Part shown: positions 55,560 through 63,906 of the stretch, in pieces
How positions within the stretch are numbered: position 1 is the stretch's first letter
Layout of the letters: each line of letters begins with the position of its first letter
Source: Blautia caecimuris
GTDB taxonomy: Bacteria; Bacillota; Clostridia; Lachnospirales; Lachnospiraceae
Direction: 5' to 3'
DNA: 64,000 nucleotides
Assembly (NCBI RefSeq): GCF_024622975.1
Contig: NZ_JANJZT010000002.1
Span: 1-64,000, forward strand
Notes under the pieces: model-generated
Database searches by the model: none
Told to the model about the DNA's origin: nothing
The model's input: only the letters and a program-made list of their open reading frames with translations
Program-made: the position numbers and the translations under genes

Positions 55560-55697
55560 GGTGTCCTCCTTATTTTTTGTCGAATATTATTATACTGCAA
55601 ACAAATTCCCCGTTCAATCGGAATCCTGTTGAATTTGACTGTTCACTTTGTATTTTTGTATTTTTAAAAGAACCCGAAAGAAGTTTTGAAATTGCTC

Positions 55698-55714
55698 TTG
55701 ACAGAAACTGTCAA
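55698..55714 (+). promoter_or_regulatory. Promoter -35 within a perfect inverted repeat before purC
   Basis: TTGACAG-AAA-CTGTCAA is a 7-bp perfect palindrome with a 3-nt centre; its left half is a -35 box (TTGACA 55698-55703) and CTACTT follows at a 17-base spacing. A regulator bound here would block the promoter. The regulator is unknown. Confidence 0.5.
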
Positions 55715-55773
55715 ACAGTGCTACTTTTTACAGGGAAACGAAAAACAAAAATCTAATGATGAGGTGTGAACAC

Positions 55774-56646
55774 ATGCAGAATTTAAAACCGATCAAAGAA
55801 GGTAAGGTACGCGAGATCTACGATAACGGCGACAGCCTGATCATGGTTGCAACTGACCGCATCAGCTGCTTTGACGTAATTCTGAACAACGAGGTTACCA
55901 AAAAAGGCACTGTCCTTACACAGATGTCTAAATTCTGGTTTGATATGACAGAAGATATTCTGCCAAACCACATGATTTCTGTAGATGTAAAAGATATGCC
56001 GGAATTTTTCCAGAATGAAAAATATGACGGAAAATCCATGATGTGCAAAAAGCTGAGCATGCTTCCTATCGAATGTATTGTCCGCGGCTACATTACCGGC
56101 AGCGGCTGGGCAAGCTATCAGGAAAACGGCACAGTCTGCGGCATTAAACTGCCGGAGGGCCTGAAAGAATCTGACAAGCTTCCTGAACCAATCTACACAC
56201 CATCCACAAAAGCTGAGATCGGAGATCATGACGAAAACATCTCCTTTGAGCAGAGCGTTGATCATCTGGAAAAATACTTCCCCGGAAAAGGCCGCGAGCT
56301 TGCTGAAAAGCTTCGTGACAACACCATTGCTCTGTACAAAAAATGCGCAGAATACGCACTCAGCAAAGGAATCATCATTGCAGATACAAAATTTGAATTT
56401 GGTCTTGACGAAAACGGAAACATGGTGATCGGTGATGAAATGCTTACACCGGACAGCTCCCGTTTCTGGCCTGCTGACGGATATGAACCGGGACACGGTC
56501 AGCCTTCCTTTGACAAGCAGTTTGCCCGCGACTGGCTGAAAGAAAATGACGGTCATGACTGGACTCTTCCTCAGGAGATCGTTGACAAGACTATCGACAA
56601 ATATCTTCAGGCATATGAAATGCTTACAGGCGAAAAACTGAAATAA
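55774..56646 (+). CDS. purC: phosphoribosylaminoimidazole-succinocarboxamide synthase
   Basis: PurC joins aspartate to CAIR in purine synthesis. From the ATG at 55774, which has GAGGTGTGAACAC before it, the protein has 290 residues; the two earlier ATGs lack a ribosome site. It has EGKVREIYDNGDSLIMVATDR at the start (ATP loop), CIVRGYITGSGWASYQ near 90 and KTKFEFGLD-type IADTKFEFGLDENG near 200. It stands alone without other pur genes. Confidence 0.96.
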   Translation: MQNLKPIKEGKVREIYDNGDSLIMVATDRISCFDVILNNEVTKKGTVLTQMSKFWFDMTEDILPNHMISVDVKDMPEFFQNEKYDGKSMMCKKLSMLPIECIVRGYITGSGWASYQENGTVCGIKLPEGLKESDKLPEPIYTPSTKAEIGDHDENISFEQSVDHLEKYFPGKGRELAEKLRDNTIALYKKCAEYALSKGIIIADTKFEFGLDENGNMVIGDEMLTPDSSRFWPADGYEPGHGQPSFDKQFARDWLKENDGHDWTLPQEIVDKTIDKYLQAYEMLTGEKLK

Positions 56647-56658
56647 ATCTTCTGACGA

Positions 56659-56709
56659 AAAAAACACTGTGCAGCAGCTCTTTTACTGAGTGTCTGTACA
56701 GTGTTTTTC
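56659..56709. terminator. Bidirectional terminator between purC and the TrmH gene
   Basis: AAAAACACTGT pairs with ACAGTGTTTTT (outer 9-11 bp), with CAG/CTG inside. Convergent genes flank it. Confidence 0.75.
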
Positions 56710-56749
56710 TTATGCAGGCTTCTCCTGGATCTGTGAAACCTGCTGCATT

Positions 56750-57577
56750 TTATTTTGTTCTTTTTCCAAGCTCCCAGAAAGCTACCGCGCTAGCAGCTGC
56801 CACATTCAGAGAATCCACCTGATGAGCCATGGGAATACGTACTGTATAATCGCAGCCGGCAATAGTACCGGCTGCCAGACCCTCTCCCTCTGTGCCAAGG
56901 ATCACTGCCAGCTTTTTTTCTGCCTGCAGTTCCGGAGAATCAATACTGACCGAGTCCTCGCAAAGAGCCATGGAAACTGTTTTAAATCCCATACCGGCTA
57001 AACAGCCCATCCCCTTTTCCGGCCAGTCCTTTTTTCCAAATCTGGTCCAGGGAATCTGAAACACAGTTCCCATACTGACTCTGGCAGCTCTCCGGTACAG
57101 GGGATCGCTGCATCCTGCAGTCAGAAGAACCGCATCCATATTCAGGGCTGCCGCTGACCGGAAGATTGCTCCCACATTTGTGGGATTCACCACATCTTCA
57201 AGAATGACAATGCGCTGTGCGTCTGCGCAGATGACTTCCGGAGACAGGAGCTCTTTTCTTTTCATGGCGCACAGCATTCCTCTGGTAAGGGCAAAGCCGG
57301 TCAGCTGTGTCAGAATCTCCTGTGGGGCTGTATAAACCGGAATGTCCGGAAATTTTTCTGTAAGCTCTCCCGCCGGACCTTTTAACTCCTTTTTTTCTGC
57401 CAGAAAAGAAATCGGGCAGTATCCTGCCTGAATGGCTCTCTCGATCACTCTCGGGCTTTCCGCAATAAAAAGTCCGGGCTTTGGCTCACAGGCTCTTAAA
57501 AGCTGTACCTCCGAAAGCCTTGCATAAACGTCCAACTCCGGGCTCTGAAAATCTTTAATCTCTATTATCCTGTTCAT
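56750..57577 (-). CDS. TrmH/SpoU-family RNA methyltransferase
   Basis: At 275 residues it methylates a 2'-OH in rRNA or tRNA by family prediction. An N-terminal substrate-binding region (ARLSEVQLLRACEPKPGLFI) is followed by the knotted SAM fold: VNPTNVGAIFRSAAALNMD (about 142-160), ILGTEGEGLA (about 226-235) and the last motif VDSLNVAAASAVAFWE. The exact target cannot be told. Its ATG overlaps the end of the AlkD-like gene by 23 bases. Confidence 0.9.
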   Translation of the reverse strand: MNRIIEIKDFQSPELDVYARLSEVQLLRACEPKPGLFIAESPRVIERAIQAGYCPISFLAEKKELKGPAGELTEKFPDIPVYTAPQEILTQLTGFALTRGMLCAMKRKELLSPEVICADAQRIVILEDVVNPTNVGAIFRSAAALNMDAVLLTAGCSDPLYRRAARVSMGTVFQIPWTRFGKKDWPEKGMGCLAGMGFKTVSMALCEDSVSIDSPELQAEKKLAVILGTEGEGLAAGTIAGCDYTVRIPMAHQVDSLNVAAASAVAFWELGKRTK

Positions 57578-58307
57578 AACTATTCCTCTGTATTATTTTT
57601 TGTGACCGGGCTTTTTTTACCTTCAGAGTTCTCAGATAAGCCTTTTGTTCCGGCGTGATCCGGTAACTTTCGCAGGATTTCTGAATGGCTTTGTTGTGAG
57701 TCCAGTCATCCAGCCTTTTCTCCTCTATATAGGGCAGTGCTTTCTCATACTGCTTTGCAAGAGCTGTGGCAAAATACCAGGCGATCATCATATTCACATA
57801 ATACTCCTGAGAGCGGATACCTGCTGCAAGCGCCAGGTACTCTTCCCTGAAATCTTCATCCAGAAAATGCTGCATCAGCATCCCGATCCCATAGCGGACC
57901 GTATAGGTTTCATCCGATGAAATCCAGCGCCGCACGGATACCAGAAGCTGCTCTTTATGCTTTTTAAATATCTTAGGAGACATCATATCACAGGTAGCCC
58001 AGTTATTTATATATGGAAGAAATTTTTCAACTTCCTCCACGCACCTTTCAAAATCCTTTATCTGCTGGATCAGAAAAGCATGAACATTATTTTCCTCAAA
58101 ATACTTATGAGGCAGGTCATTAAAAAAACTGCTGATGTCCTCTTCCTTTGCCAGTGTTCTGGCATATTTTCGCAGAACCGGAACCCGTATCCCGATCACA
58201 GTTTCCTTATCCACAGTGGGCATCAGCTTTGCGTGGAAATCCCGGTAAGGAAGGTCCTGCATTTCCAGAAGCTCTTTTCTTATCTTTTCTGTCAGATGTT
58301 TCTCCAT
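57555..58307 (-). CDS. AlkD-like DNA alkylation repair protein
   Basis: The 250-residue all-helical protein is of the HEAT-like AlkD/AlkC family: RDFHAKLMPTVDKETVIGIRV near the start, DLPHKYFEENNVHAFLI near 70, NNWATCDMMSPKIF near 115 and DDWTHNKAIQKSCESYRI near the end. Members excise N3/N7-alkyl purines; activity of this one is inferred. The region in front (58.3-58.6 kb) has no gene but holds a duplicated promoter-like module. Confidence 0.9.
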   Translation of the reverse strand: MEKHLTEKIRKELLEMQDLPYRDFHAKLMPTVDKETVIGIRVPVLRKYARTLAKEEDISSFFNDLPHKYFEENNVHAFLIQQIKDFERCVEEVEKFLPYINNWATCDMMSPKIFKKHKEQLLVSVRRWISSDETYTVRYGIGMLMQHFLDEDFREEYLALAAGIRSQEYYVNMMIAWYFATALAKQYEKALPYIEEKRLDDWTHNKAIQKSCESYRITPEQKAYLRTLKVKKARSQKIIQRNSYEQDNRD

Positions 58308-58394
58308 AATCTCCCTCTTTCTGTACTTTCCTGAGGCTGCAGATTTTTCTGCTGCGTCTGCTCATGTTCCGAAAAATGGCATAATTCAGAACTC

Positions 58395-58580
58395 TTAAAT
58401 ATCCGGTTATAAATTTTCTCTGGATTCATCCTGTTTTTTTGTCCGGAGCATGAAATGTTTTTATCATACCATGGATATAAAACTCAATGTTCGCATTGCT
58501 CAGCCTTGTTCAATCTCCAGGCTTATCCTCTCTCTGGATTTTTTGTCCCGGATTCATTAAGTGTTCCTATTATACCATGT
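58395..58580 (-). repeat. Imperfect 106-bp tandem duplication before the AlkD-like gene
   Basis: The interval 58308-58676 lacks genes. In it TCTCTGGATT, TTTTTTGTCC and ATACCATG recur at offsets near 106 bases (copies near 58420-58473 and 58533-58579). In the outer copy, on the minus strand, TTGAGC-N16-TATAAT is a promoter candidate ahead of the AlkD-TrmH pair, giving a leader of about 260 bases. Confidence 0.5.
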
Positions 58581-58611
58581 TCTTTCTCCTGCTCAAAGTA
58601 TTTTGCATCAG

Positions 58612-58662
58612 AAAAGGCAGATATAAAAGCAGGAACAGTCTCGTCCCACTCCTATATCTGCC
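58612..58662 (-). terminator. Hairpin after the AGCS carrier gene
   Basis: GGCAGATATA and TATATCTGCC form a perfect 10-bp stem with a 27-nt loop, followed on the minus strand by TTTT. The T-run is short. Confidence 0.55.
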
Positions 58663-58676
58663 GTCACAGAGACGTA

Positions 58677-60095
58677 TCAGTTTCTCTTATGTTTCTGGGC
58701 TTTAAAAAAGCTCTTTGTTTCCTTTACCACTACGCCGCTTAAAGCAAACATGGCGATCATATTCGGGATTGCCATCAGACCATTGAAGATATCCGCAATG
58801 GTCCATACCGCGCTTACCGTCATATAAGGGCCGATAAATACGGCAAAAATATAAAGCCAGCGATATGCAAGGATTGTTTTTCTGTTTCCCTTTGTAAGAT
58901 ATTCCAGGCATCGTTCACTGTAATAATCCCATCCCAGAATCGTAGTAAACGCAAAGAATACCAGACACACCATCAGTACAAAAGAAGCCACCTGCGGGTG
59001 AATGGGAAGTCCATGCTGAAATGCATAGGTAGTTACCTGTACGCCTTCCAGACCTTCTACCTGCCAGGCTCCTGTCAGCACAATGGAAAGTCCTGTCATT
59101 GTGCAGATCACAATGGTATCAATAAAAGTACCTGTCATACTTACAAGTCCCTGACGCACCGGCTCTTTTGTCTGCGCAGCCGCCGCCGCGATAGGAGCGC
59201 TTCCAAGTCCCGCCTCATTAGAAAAAATACCTCTGGCAACACCCTTCTGCATTGCCACGATCATACTTCCGACAACGCCTCCTGTTACCGCTGCCGGATT
59301 AAAAGCGCCGTTTACCACTGTCACAACTGCTGCCGGAACTTCTCTGATATGAAATAAAATCAAAGCAATACTGAATCCAAAATAAATAACTGCCATAAAG
59401 GGTACAATAATCTGGCTGACTGTAGCAATCCTCTGAAGTCCGCCGATCAGAATCGCAGCCACACAAAATGCCAGAATCAGTGAAGAAATCACAACTGCCC
59501 AGGAATACTCGCCCAGAAACGGAATGGTGACGCAGTTTGCTTTTTCCGGATCAAAAAAGTTCTGGATCGCACTGGAAATACCATTTACCTGACTGAAGGT
59601 TCCTATTCCGAAAAGGCCTACACATACACCGAAAAATGCAAACATCTTTCCAAGCCATTTCCATTTGGCACCCATTCCCCGTTCAATATAGTAAAAAGGG
59701 CCGCCAAGACTGTGGCCGTCTGCCGCCACAACCCGGTATTTTACTGCCAGAAGTCCTTCTGCGTATTTGGTTGCCATTCCAAAAAAAGCAGCCAGAATCA
59801 TCCAGAAAAGAGCTCCCGGTCCTCCTGTGCACACTGCGGTTGCCACTCCTACAATATTTCCTGTTCCGATGGTCGCGCTCAGGGCTGTGCAAAGAGCCGC
59901 AAAGCTGGATATTTCACCGCTGCCGCCCTCTTCATTTTTGAACATCCATTTTAACGCCAGAGGCAGGCGCCGGATCTGAAGAAGGCCCAGGCGAACCGTA
60001 AGAAGAACACCGCCCGACATGATCAGGATCATCAGAGGTACGCCCCAGACAAAATCATCTACAGCTACAAGGATTTGATTCATCATACTCCACAT
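58677..60095 (-). CDS. alanine/glycine:cation symporter (AGCS family)
   Basis: The 472-residue protein has about eleven TM segments. Family motifs are GGVLLTVRLGLLQIRRLP near 30, ALSATIGTGNIVGVATAV near 74, GPGALFWMILAAFFGMATKY near 95 and GIFSNEAGLGSAPIAAAAA near 300. These carriers import Ala or Gly with Na or H ions. The tandem glycine riboswitch in front indicates glycine. AAGGAG precedes the ATG by 11 bases. Confidence 0.93.
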   Translation of the reverse strand: MWSMMNQILVAVDDFVWGVPLMILIMSGGVLLTVRLGLLQIRRLPLALKWMFKNEEGGSGEISSFAALCTALSATIGTGNIVGVATAVCTGGPGALFWMILAAFFGMATKYAEGLLAVKYRVVAADGHSLGGPFYYIERGMGAKWKWLGKMFAFFGVCVGLFGIGTFSQVNGISSAIQNFFDPEKANCVTIPFLGEYSWAVVISSLILAFCVAAILIGGLQRIATVSQIIVPFMAVIYFGFSIALILFHIREVPAAVVTVVNGAFNPAAVTGGVVGSMIVAMQKGVARGIFSNEAGLGSAPIAAAAAQTKEPVRQGLVSMTGTFIDTIVICTMTGLSIVLTGAWQVEGLEGVQVTTYAFQHGLPIHPQVASFVLMVCLVFFAFTTILGWDYYSERCLEYLTKGNRKTILAYRWLYIFAVFIGPYMTVSAVWTIADIFNGLMAIPNMIAMFALSGVVVKETKSFFKAQKHKRN

Positions 60096-60207
60096 GGTAA
60101 AAAATGCTCCTTCTGTATAAAATTTTACAGCCTTGGGATTAAAATTAAGATCATTTCTGAAAAGAGATAAAAGACATATAGAAAAATGTTCTGCTTTTAG
60201 ATAGCAT

Positions 60208-60390
60208 ACTCTGTCCTTTTGCCTGAGAGATTCAAGACGTCTTCTGCGTCATTTGCACCTTCGGCCTCTGTTTTAGAAACAGATGTCTCCAGAGAAACGA
60301 TCCATCTGCAGTTTCTGCCCGAAATACGGGTACCTGAGAGTTTTACTCCTTCGGCGGGCCAAAAGCCTCTTTCCTGCAGACTTCATCTCG
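60208..60390 (-). promoter_or_regulatory. Tandem glycine riboswitch
   Basis: Two consecutive aptamers precede the AGCS gene on the minus strand. The first (about 60390-60303) carries GCCGAAGGAGTAAAACTCTCAGGT-type core (GCCGAAGG and ACTCTCAGG); the second (about 60300-60208) carries GGCCGAAGGTGCAAA, then AATCTCTCAGGC and AAAAGGACAGAG. The expression platform in the next 110 bases has no clear strong terminator, so the mechanism is uncertain. Confidence 0.93.
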
Positions 60391-60481
60391 TTATTGCTGT
60401 TGCTGCGCTATAGTATAACGTTAATCTTTTGATTCGTCAATAGTTTTTTTATTTTATATTCCTTCGCAATGTGATTTCCGC

Positions 60482-61507
60482 TTAACATTCTGCTGCTGTA
60501 TTCTCACTCTGAACCTTTTCTTTTTTTCTGTCAAAGCTGGCAAAGAATCCTGCGATCAGAGTTCCTGAAATCGAATGCCATACACAGGATACGGCACAGA
60601 TCACAGCTGACTGCGGAGCGCTTGCAAACTGCGCTGTTGTAGTAGCAAGATTGGTAGCAAGACCTGCATTCTGCATTCCCACTTCAATAGAAATCGTTCT
60701 CTTTTTGGAGGTATTCATTCCGGTAAGCTTACCTGCTCCATATCCCAGAAGATATCCCAGACCATTGTGAAGAAGAACTGCCACAAAAATCACCACACCG
60801 GAGGTAAAGAAGTTGGAGCCCTGAGAAGAAATAACTCCGCCTACCACGCAGGCAAGTCCCAGAACGGCAACGCCGGGCATTACCTTCTGAATCTCCTGAA
60901 AAGCTTTTTTCTTTCCAAGGAAACGATTTAACAGAAATCCCAGTCCCACCGGAAGAATCACAGTTTCAATAATGGAAACAAACATGGGAAGACCTTCTAC
61001 GTTGATCTTTGTTCCGCTTGCAAGAAAAGAAACAAGAAGAGGAGTCATAATCGGGGATAACAGTGTGGATACAGTTGTCATTCCTACAGAAAATGCCACA
61101 TCTCCTCCGCAGAGATAGGACATAATGTTGGAGGAAACACCACCCGGGCAGCAGCCTACCAGGATCAGCCCCAGAGCGATGGCATCCGGAAGCTGCAGTA
61201 CTCTGCTGATCCCAAAAGCAAGAAACGGCATGATCAGATACTGCGCTGCCGCACCGATACAGATATCAAGAGGACGCTGCGCCAGGATCTTAAAATCCTC
61301 TGCTGTCAGTGTCAGACCCATGCTGAACATGATAATACCGATAATCATAGACTGACTGGTAAACTTATTTCCAACCATATCTGTAAATAGCTGATAATTG
61401 ACCCAGCCCATCAGCTGCGGAACCAGAAAAGTAACTACTGCGATTGCAATCACTACCGCAGAAGTATAATCTGATAAAAATTTGCCTGCTTTTTGTAACG
61501 TTTTCAT
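60482..61507 (-). CDS. bile-acid:Na+ symporter (BASS) family carrier
   Basis: The ATG at 61507 (341 residues) follows GAATGGAGGAAGCATT; the longer frame lies in the T-box leader. It has about ten TMs. GLTLTAEDFKILAQRPLDI is in the first cytosolic loop, GLILVGCCPGGVSSNIMSYL (about 113-132) is the Na-site region and EVGMQNAGLATNLATT (about 270-285) the second crossover helix. BASS carriers include PanS (ketopantoate) and others for organic anions, so the bile-acid name is not evidence for bile acid. The T-box leader points to an amino-acid-linked substrate. Confidence 0.88.
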   Translation of the reverse strand: MKTLQKAGKFLSDYTSAVVIAIAVVTFLVPQLMGWVNYQLFTDMVGNKFTSQSMIIGIIMFSMGLTLTAEDFKILAQRPLDICIGAAAQYLIMPFLAFGISRVLQLPDAIALGLILVGCCPGGVSSNIMSYLCGGDVAFSVGMTTVSTLLSPIMTPLLVSFLASGTKINVEGLPMFVSIIETVILPVGLGFLLNRFLGKKKAFQEIQKVMPGVAVLGLACVVGGVISSQGSNFFTSGVVIFVAVLLHNGLGYLLGYGAGKLTGMNTSKKRTISIEVGMQNAGLATNLATTTAQFASAPQSAVICAVSCVWHSISGTLIAGFFASFDRKKEKVQSENTAAEC

Positions 61508-61537
61508 AATGCTTCCTCCATTCTTTGCGCATGCACC

Positions 61538-61818
61538 AAAAAATCCCCTCCGGCTACTGCCGGAAGGGACGAATAGAATCCGCGGTACCACCCTGTTTCT
61601 GCATTGACTGCAGCTCTCACGTACTTTCATACGTTTTCCCTGTAACGGGGGATTCCGGCATGACTTACTGTTGTTTCAGTCAGCTCCTTCGAGATGATAT
61701 CCATCCTCCCTGGTATATCTGCTTTCACCGAACGCAGACTCTCTGAAATACCATTACGGAACACAGACTTGTTCTCTTCATTGGATTTTGGTGCTTTATC
61801 ACATTAATTTATTGTTAT
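61538..61818 (-). promoter_or_regulatory. T-box riboswitch leader of the BASS carrier
   Basis: On the minus strand the leader has the hallmark AGGGTGGTACCGCG (61594-61581), which pairs with an uncharged tRNA acceptor end, a distal stem with AGAGAG and GGTGAAAGCAG, and a terminator (CCCTTCCGGC...GCCGGAGGGG then TTTTTT, 61570-61538). The stem I specifier loop reads ATC followed by A before the lower helix (61698-61696), so isoleucine is the best guess. Asp (GAT) and other registers remain possible. Confidence 0.9.
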
Positions 61819-61825
61819 GATAGAT

Positions 61826-61853
61826 ATTATAATCCTATTTTTCCAAAAGTCAA
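61826..61853 (-). promoter_or_regulatory. Promoter of the T-box/BASS unit
   Basis: TTGACT (61853-61848), a 16-base spacer and TATAAT (61831-61826). The -35 box overlaps the last codon of the ABC-F gene. Confidence 0.75.
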
Positions 61854-63337
61854 GAACTTTTTATTTTTATTACTTCTGTGGCAATCATATTCCGGAATGC
61901 CCGGTCATGCTCAACAAAAATCATTGTAGGCGAAAAAGCCTTGATCAGCTGCTCTATCTGCATTCGTGCATAAACATCTAAGTAATTCAGGGGCTCATCC
62001 CATATATACAGATGCGCCGGCTCACAAAGGCTTTTTGCAATCAGTACTTTTTTCTTCTGACCGCTGGAAAAATTACAGATATCTTTGTCAAACTGATTTC
62101 TCTCCAGCCCGATTTTCCGGAGAACTGCTTTAAAAAGACTTTCCTCTATCCCATTATCAGCAGCAAAGGAGCTTAAACAGCCGCTTAAATGTGACGTATC
62201 CTGAGGTACATAGGAAATGATAAGTCCGGAACCAGTTGCAAACCTGCCTGTATACTCAATATCCATACCTGTGACTAGCTTCAGAATGCTGCTCTTTCCA
62301 CTGCCGTTTTTACCTTCAAGTACAACCTGAGCTCCCTGATGCACATCAAATGAAACCGGCTCACATATGGTCTTTCCCCCATAACAGATCTGAACTTCAG
62401 ACAGTGATGCCAGCACCTCTCTCTGGTAACGCAGAGGGGATATTTTAAGCTCTTCAGCTGTTTCAACATTTTTAAGAAGTCTGGATTTTTCCTCTATCGC
62501 CTGTTTCTGTCTGGCCTCTGCCTGCTTTGACCGCTTCATCATTTTTGCAGCCTTATGACCGACATAGCCTCTGTCTGCTTTTAATCCTGAAGATTGAACA
62601 CCAAATTTTCCCGTCTCTGCCTGGGCTGACCATGCTGAGATCTGCTTTGCCGTCTGACGCAGCCGTCTGATTTCCTTCTGCAGATTTTCATTCCGGGCAG
62701 CTTCAAAGTCCTGCTGCCTTTCAAAATTCTCCATCCACGATGAAAAGTTTCCACTTTGCACCTGGATATCTGTTTTATTTAAAGATAATATATGATCCAC
62801 ACAATTATCCAGAAAAAATCTGTCATGGGATACTAGGATAAACCCTTTTTTTCTTTTCAGATATGAAGCTATCAGTTCTCTGGCTTCCACATCCAGATGA
62901 TCTGTCGGCTCATCAATCAGTAAGAAATGCCCCTCATTCAAAAAAAGAGCTGCAAGCAGGACTTTCGTCTGCTCTCCATGAGAAAGCGTTTCAAAGGATC
63001 TCCACAACACACCGGGATCTACTTTCAGACAGGATAATTCTCTCATAATCTCCCACTCTTCTGCCTGAGGGCATACCTCCTGCAATATACTTTTTGTCAG
63101 ATCCTTTTTCTCTGCAATGGAATATGGGAAATAATCAAACTGTACGGATGACTGGATTCTTCCTCTATATGGATACTTTCCCTGAAGAAGCTTCAAAAAT
63201 GTAGTTTTTCCTCTTCCGTTTCTGCCTACAAACCCTAATTTCCAGTCTGTATCTATCTGAAAATTCACATTTTCAAAAATATTATCACTGGATGAGGGAT
63301 ATGAAAATGTAAGATTTTCAACCCTGATCATTGACAT
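61850..63337 (-). CDS. ABC-F protein of the Lsa-like ribosomal protection type
   Basis: The 495-residue protein has two ABC domains without membrane helices. Domain 1 has Walker A GFVGRNGRGKTTFLKLL (about 35-51) and LLIDEPTDHLD; domain 2 has LEGKNGSGKSSILKLVTG and LYIWDEPLNYLD. The linker between is long and helical (about 200-300), as in Lsa/Vga/Vml proteins that dislodge lincosamide, streptogramin A and pleuromutilin drugs. Length and the start IRVENLTFSYPSSSDN fit Lsa. No resistance spectrum can be predicted. It is the last gene of a transcript with an attenuator leader. Confidence 0.85.
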   Translation of the reverse strand: MSMIRVENLTFSYPSSSDNIFENVNFQIDTDWKLGFVGRNGRGKTTFLKLLQGKYPYRGRIQSSVQFDYFPYSIAEKKDLTKSILQEVCPQAEEWEIMRELSCLKVDPGVLWRSFETLSHGEQTKVLLAALFLNEGHFLLIDEPTDHLDVEARELIASYLKRKKGFILVSHDRFFLDNCVDHILSLNKTDIQVQSGNFSSWMENFERQQDFEAARNENLQKEIRRLRQTAKQISAWSAQAETGKFGVQSSGLKADRGYVGHKAAKMMKRSKQAEARQKQAIEEKSRLLKNVETAEELKISPLRYQREVLASLSEVQICYGGKTICEPVSFDVHQGAQVVLEGKNGSGKSSILKLVTGMDIEYTGRFATGSGLIISYVPQDTSHLSGCLSSFAADNGIEESLFKAVLRKIGLERNQFDKDICNFSSGQKKKVLIAKSLCEPAHLYIWDEPLNYLDVYARMQIEQLIKAFSPTMIFVEHDRAFRNMIATEVIKIKSS

Positions 63338-63370
63338 TACAACCGCCTCCCCGCTGTTATTTTTTATAAA

Positions 63371-63565
63371 TAAAAAGCTGCAAGAAAGTTATTTTCTGCA
63401 GCCTGTAACAGCATAATTACACCATCTCCGAAAAGACAGCTGTAAACAATATAATAAGGAAACAGATTGATTACTTTCTTGCAATAAACGCAATAATGCC
63501 GTGAATACCGGCACTGCTGCATATTCTGTTTTATCTGCAAGAAAAAATAATCATCCTTCCACCTC
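63371..63565 (-). promoter_or_regulatory. Leader-peptide attenuator of the ABC-F gene
   Basis: Four segments on the minus strand: 1 TTTCTTGCA in the leader ORF (63544-63536); 2 TGCAAGAAAGT (63483-63473); 3 ACTTTCTTGCA (63389-63379); 4 GCTGCAG (63402-63396). Segments 1 and 2 pair over 9 bases, 2 and 3 over 11 (antiterminator), and 4 with TTGCAGC (overlapping 3) gives a terminator followed by TTTTTATTT. A ribosome stalled on the leader frees 2 to pair with 3 and opens the gene. Confidence 0.85.
63531..63554 (-). CDS. Leader peptide MIIFSCR
   Basis: ATG ATT ATT TTT TCT TGC AGA TAA begins 5 bases after GAGGTGGAAGG. Segment 1 of the attenuator is inside this frame, so ribosome position decides the RNA fold. 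Peptide function as such is not expected. Confidence 0.75.
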   Translation of the reverse strand: MIIFSCR

Positions 63566-63584
63566 TTTCTTTTTATGATAAGTT

Positions 63585-63613
63585 ACTATAACATAAATCC
63601 GCCAGGTCTGCAA
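63585..63613 (-). promoter_or_regulatory. Promoter of the ABC-F unit
   Basis: TTGCAG (63613-63608), a 17-base spacer and TATAGT (63590-63585) lie 31 bases before the leader peptide start. Confidence 0.65.
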
Positions 63614-63733
63614 TCTCTAAAAATCACTTTTTTCCTATACTAAAATGAAATTTTGTTTTCTATTTTCCGTTGTTTTCCTGTATTTCCAAAAAGACAATTT
63701 TATGGTACACTTAATTCAAAAAAGGAGATTTTT

Positions 63734-63906
63734 ATGGAACATTATACTTTACCGCATCAACACAGCCTATGGCACAACTTATGGATCACATACCTGACTC
63801 TGAGAATTTCGAGACTACTGCCAATATATTCAAACAACTGAGCGAGCCTACCAGGATTCATATTTTCTGGATTTTATGCCATTGCGAGGAATGTGTAATT
63901 AATTAA
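63734..63906 (+). pseudogene. ArsR-family regulator, frameshifted and truncated
   Basis: AAAGGAG and ATG at 63734 start a frame that begins MEHYTLPHQHS, then loses its frame near 63768 and continues in another frame as MDHIPDSENFETTANIFKQL then SEPTRIHIFWILCHCEECVIN, the N-terminal half of an ArsR/SmtB-type winged helix. A stop follows at 63906. The second half with the metal-binding or dimer helix is absent. Two defects make it non-functional. Confidence 0.75.

Noticed and set aside
60096-60207. Terminator in the glycine riboswitch platform
   Set aside because: Only a very weak stem was found before the T-run; mechanism left open.
60482-61630. Longer BASS frame from 61630
   Set aside because: It translates T-box leader sequence; the ATG at 61507 has a proper ribosome site.
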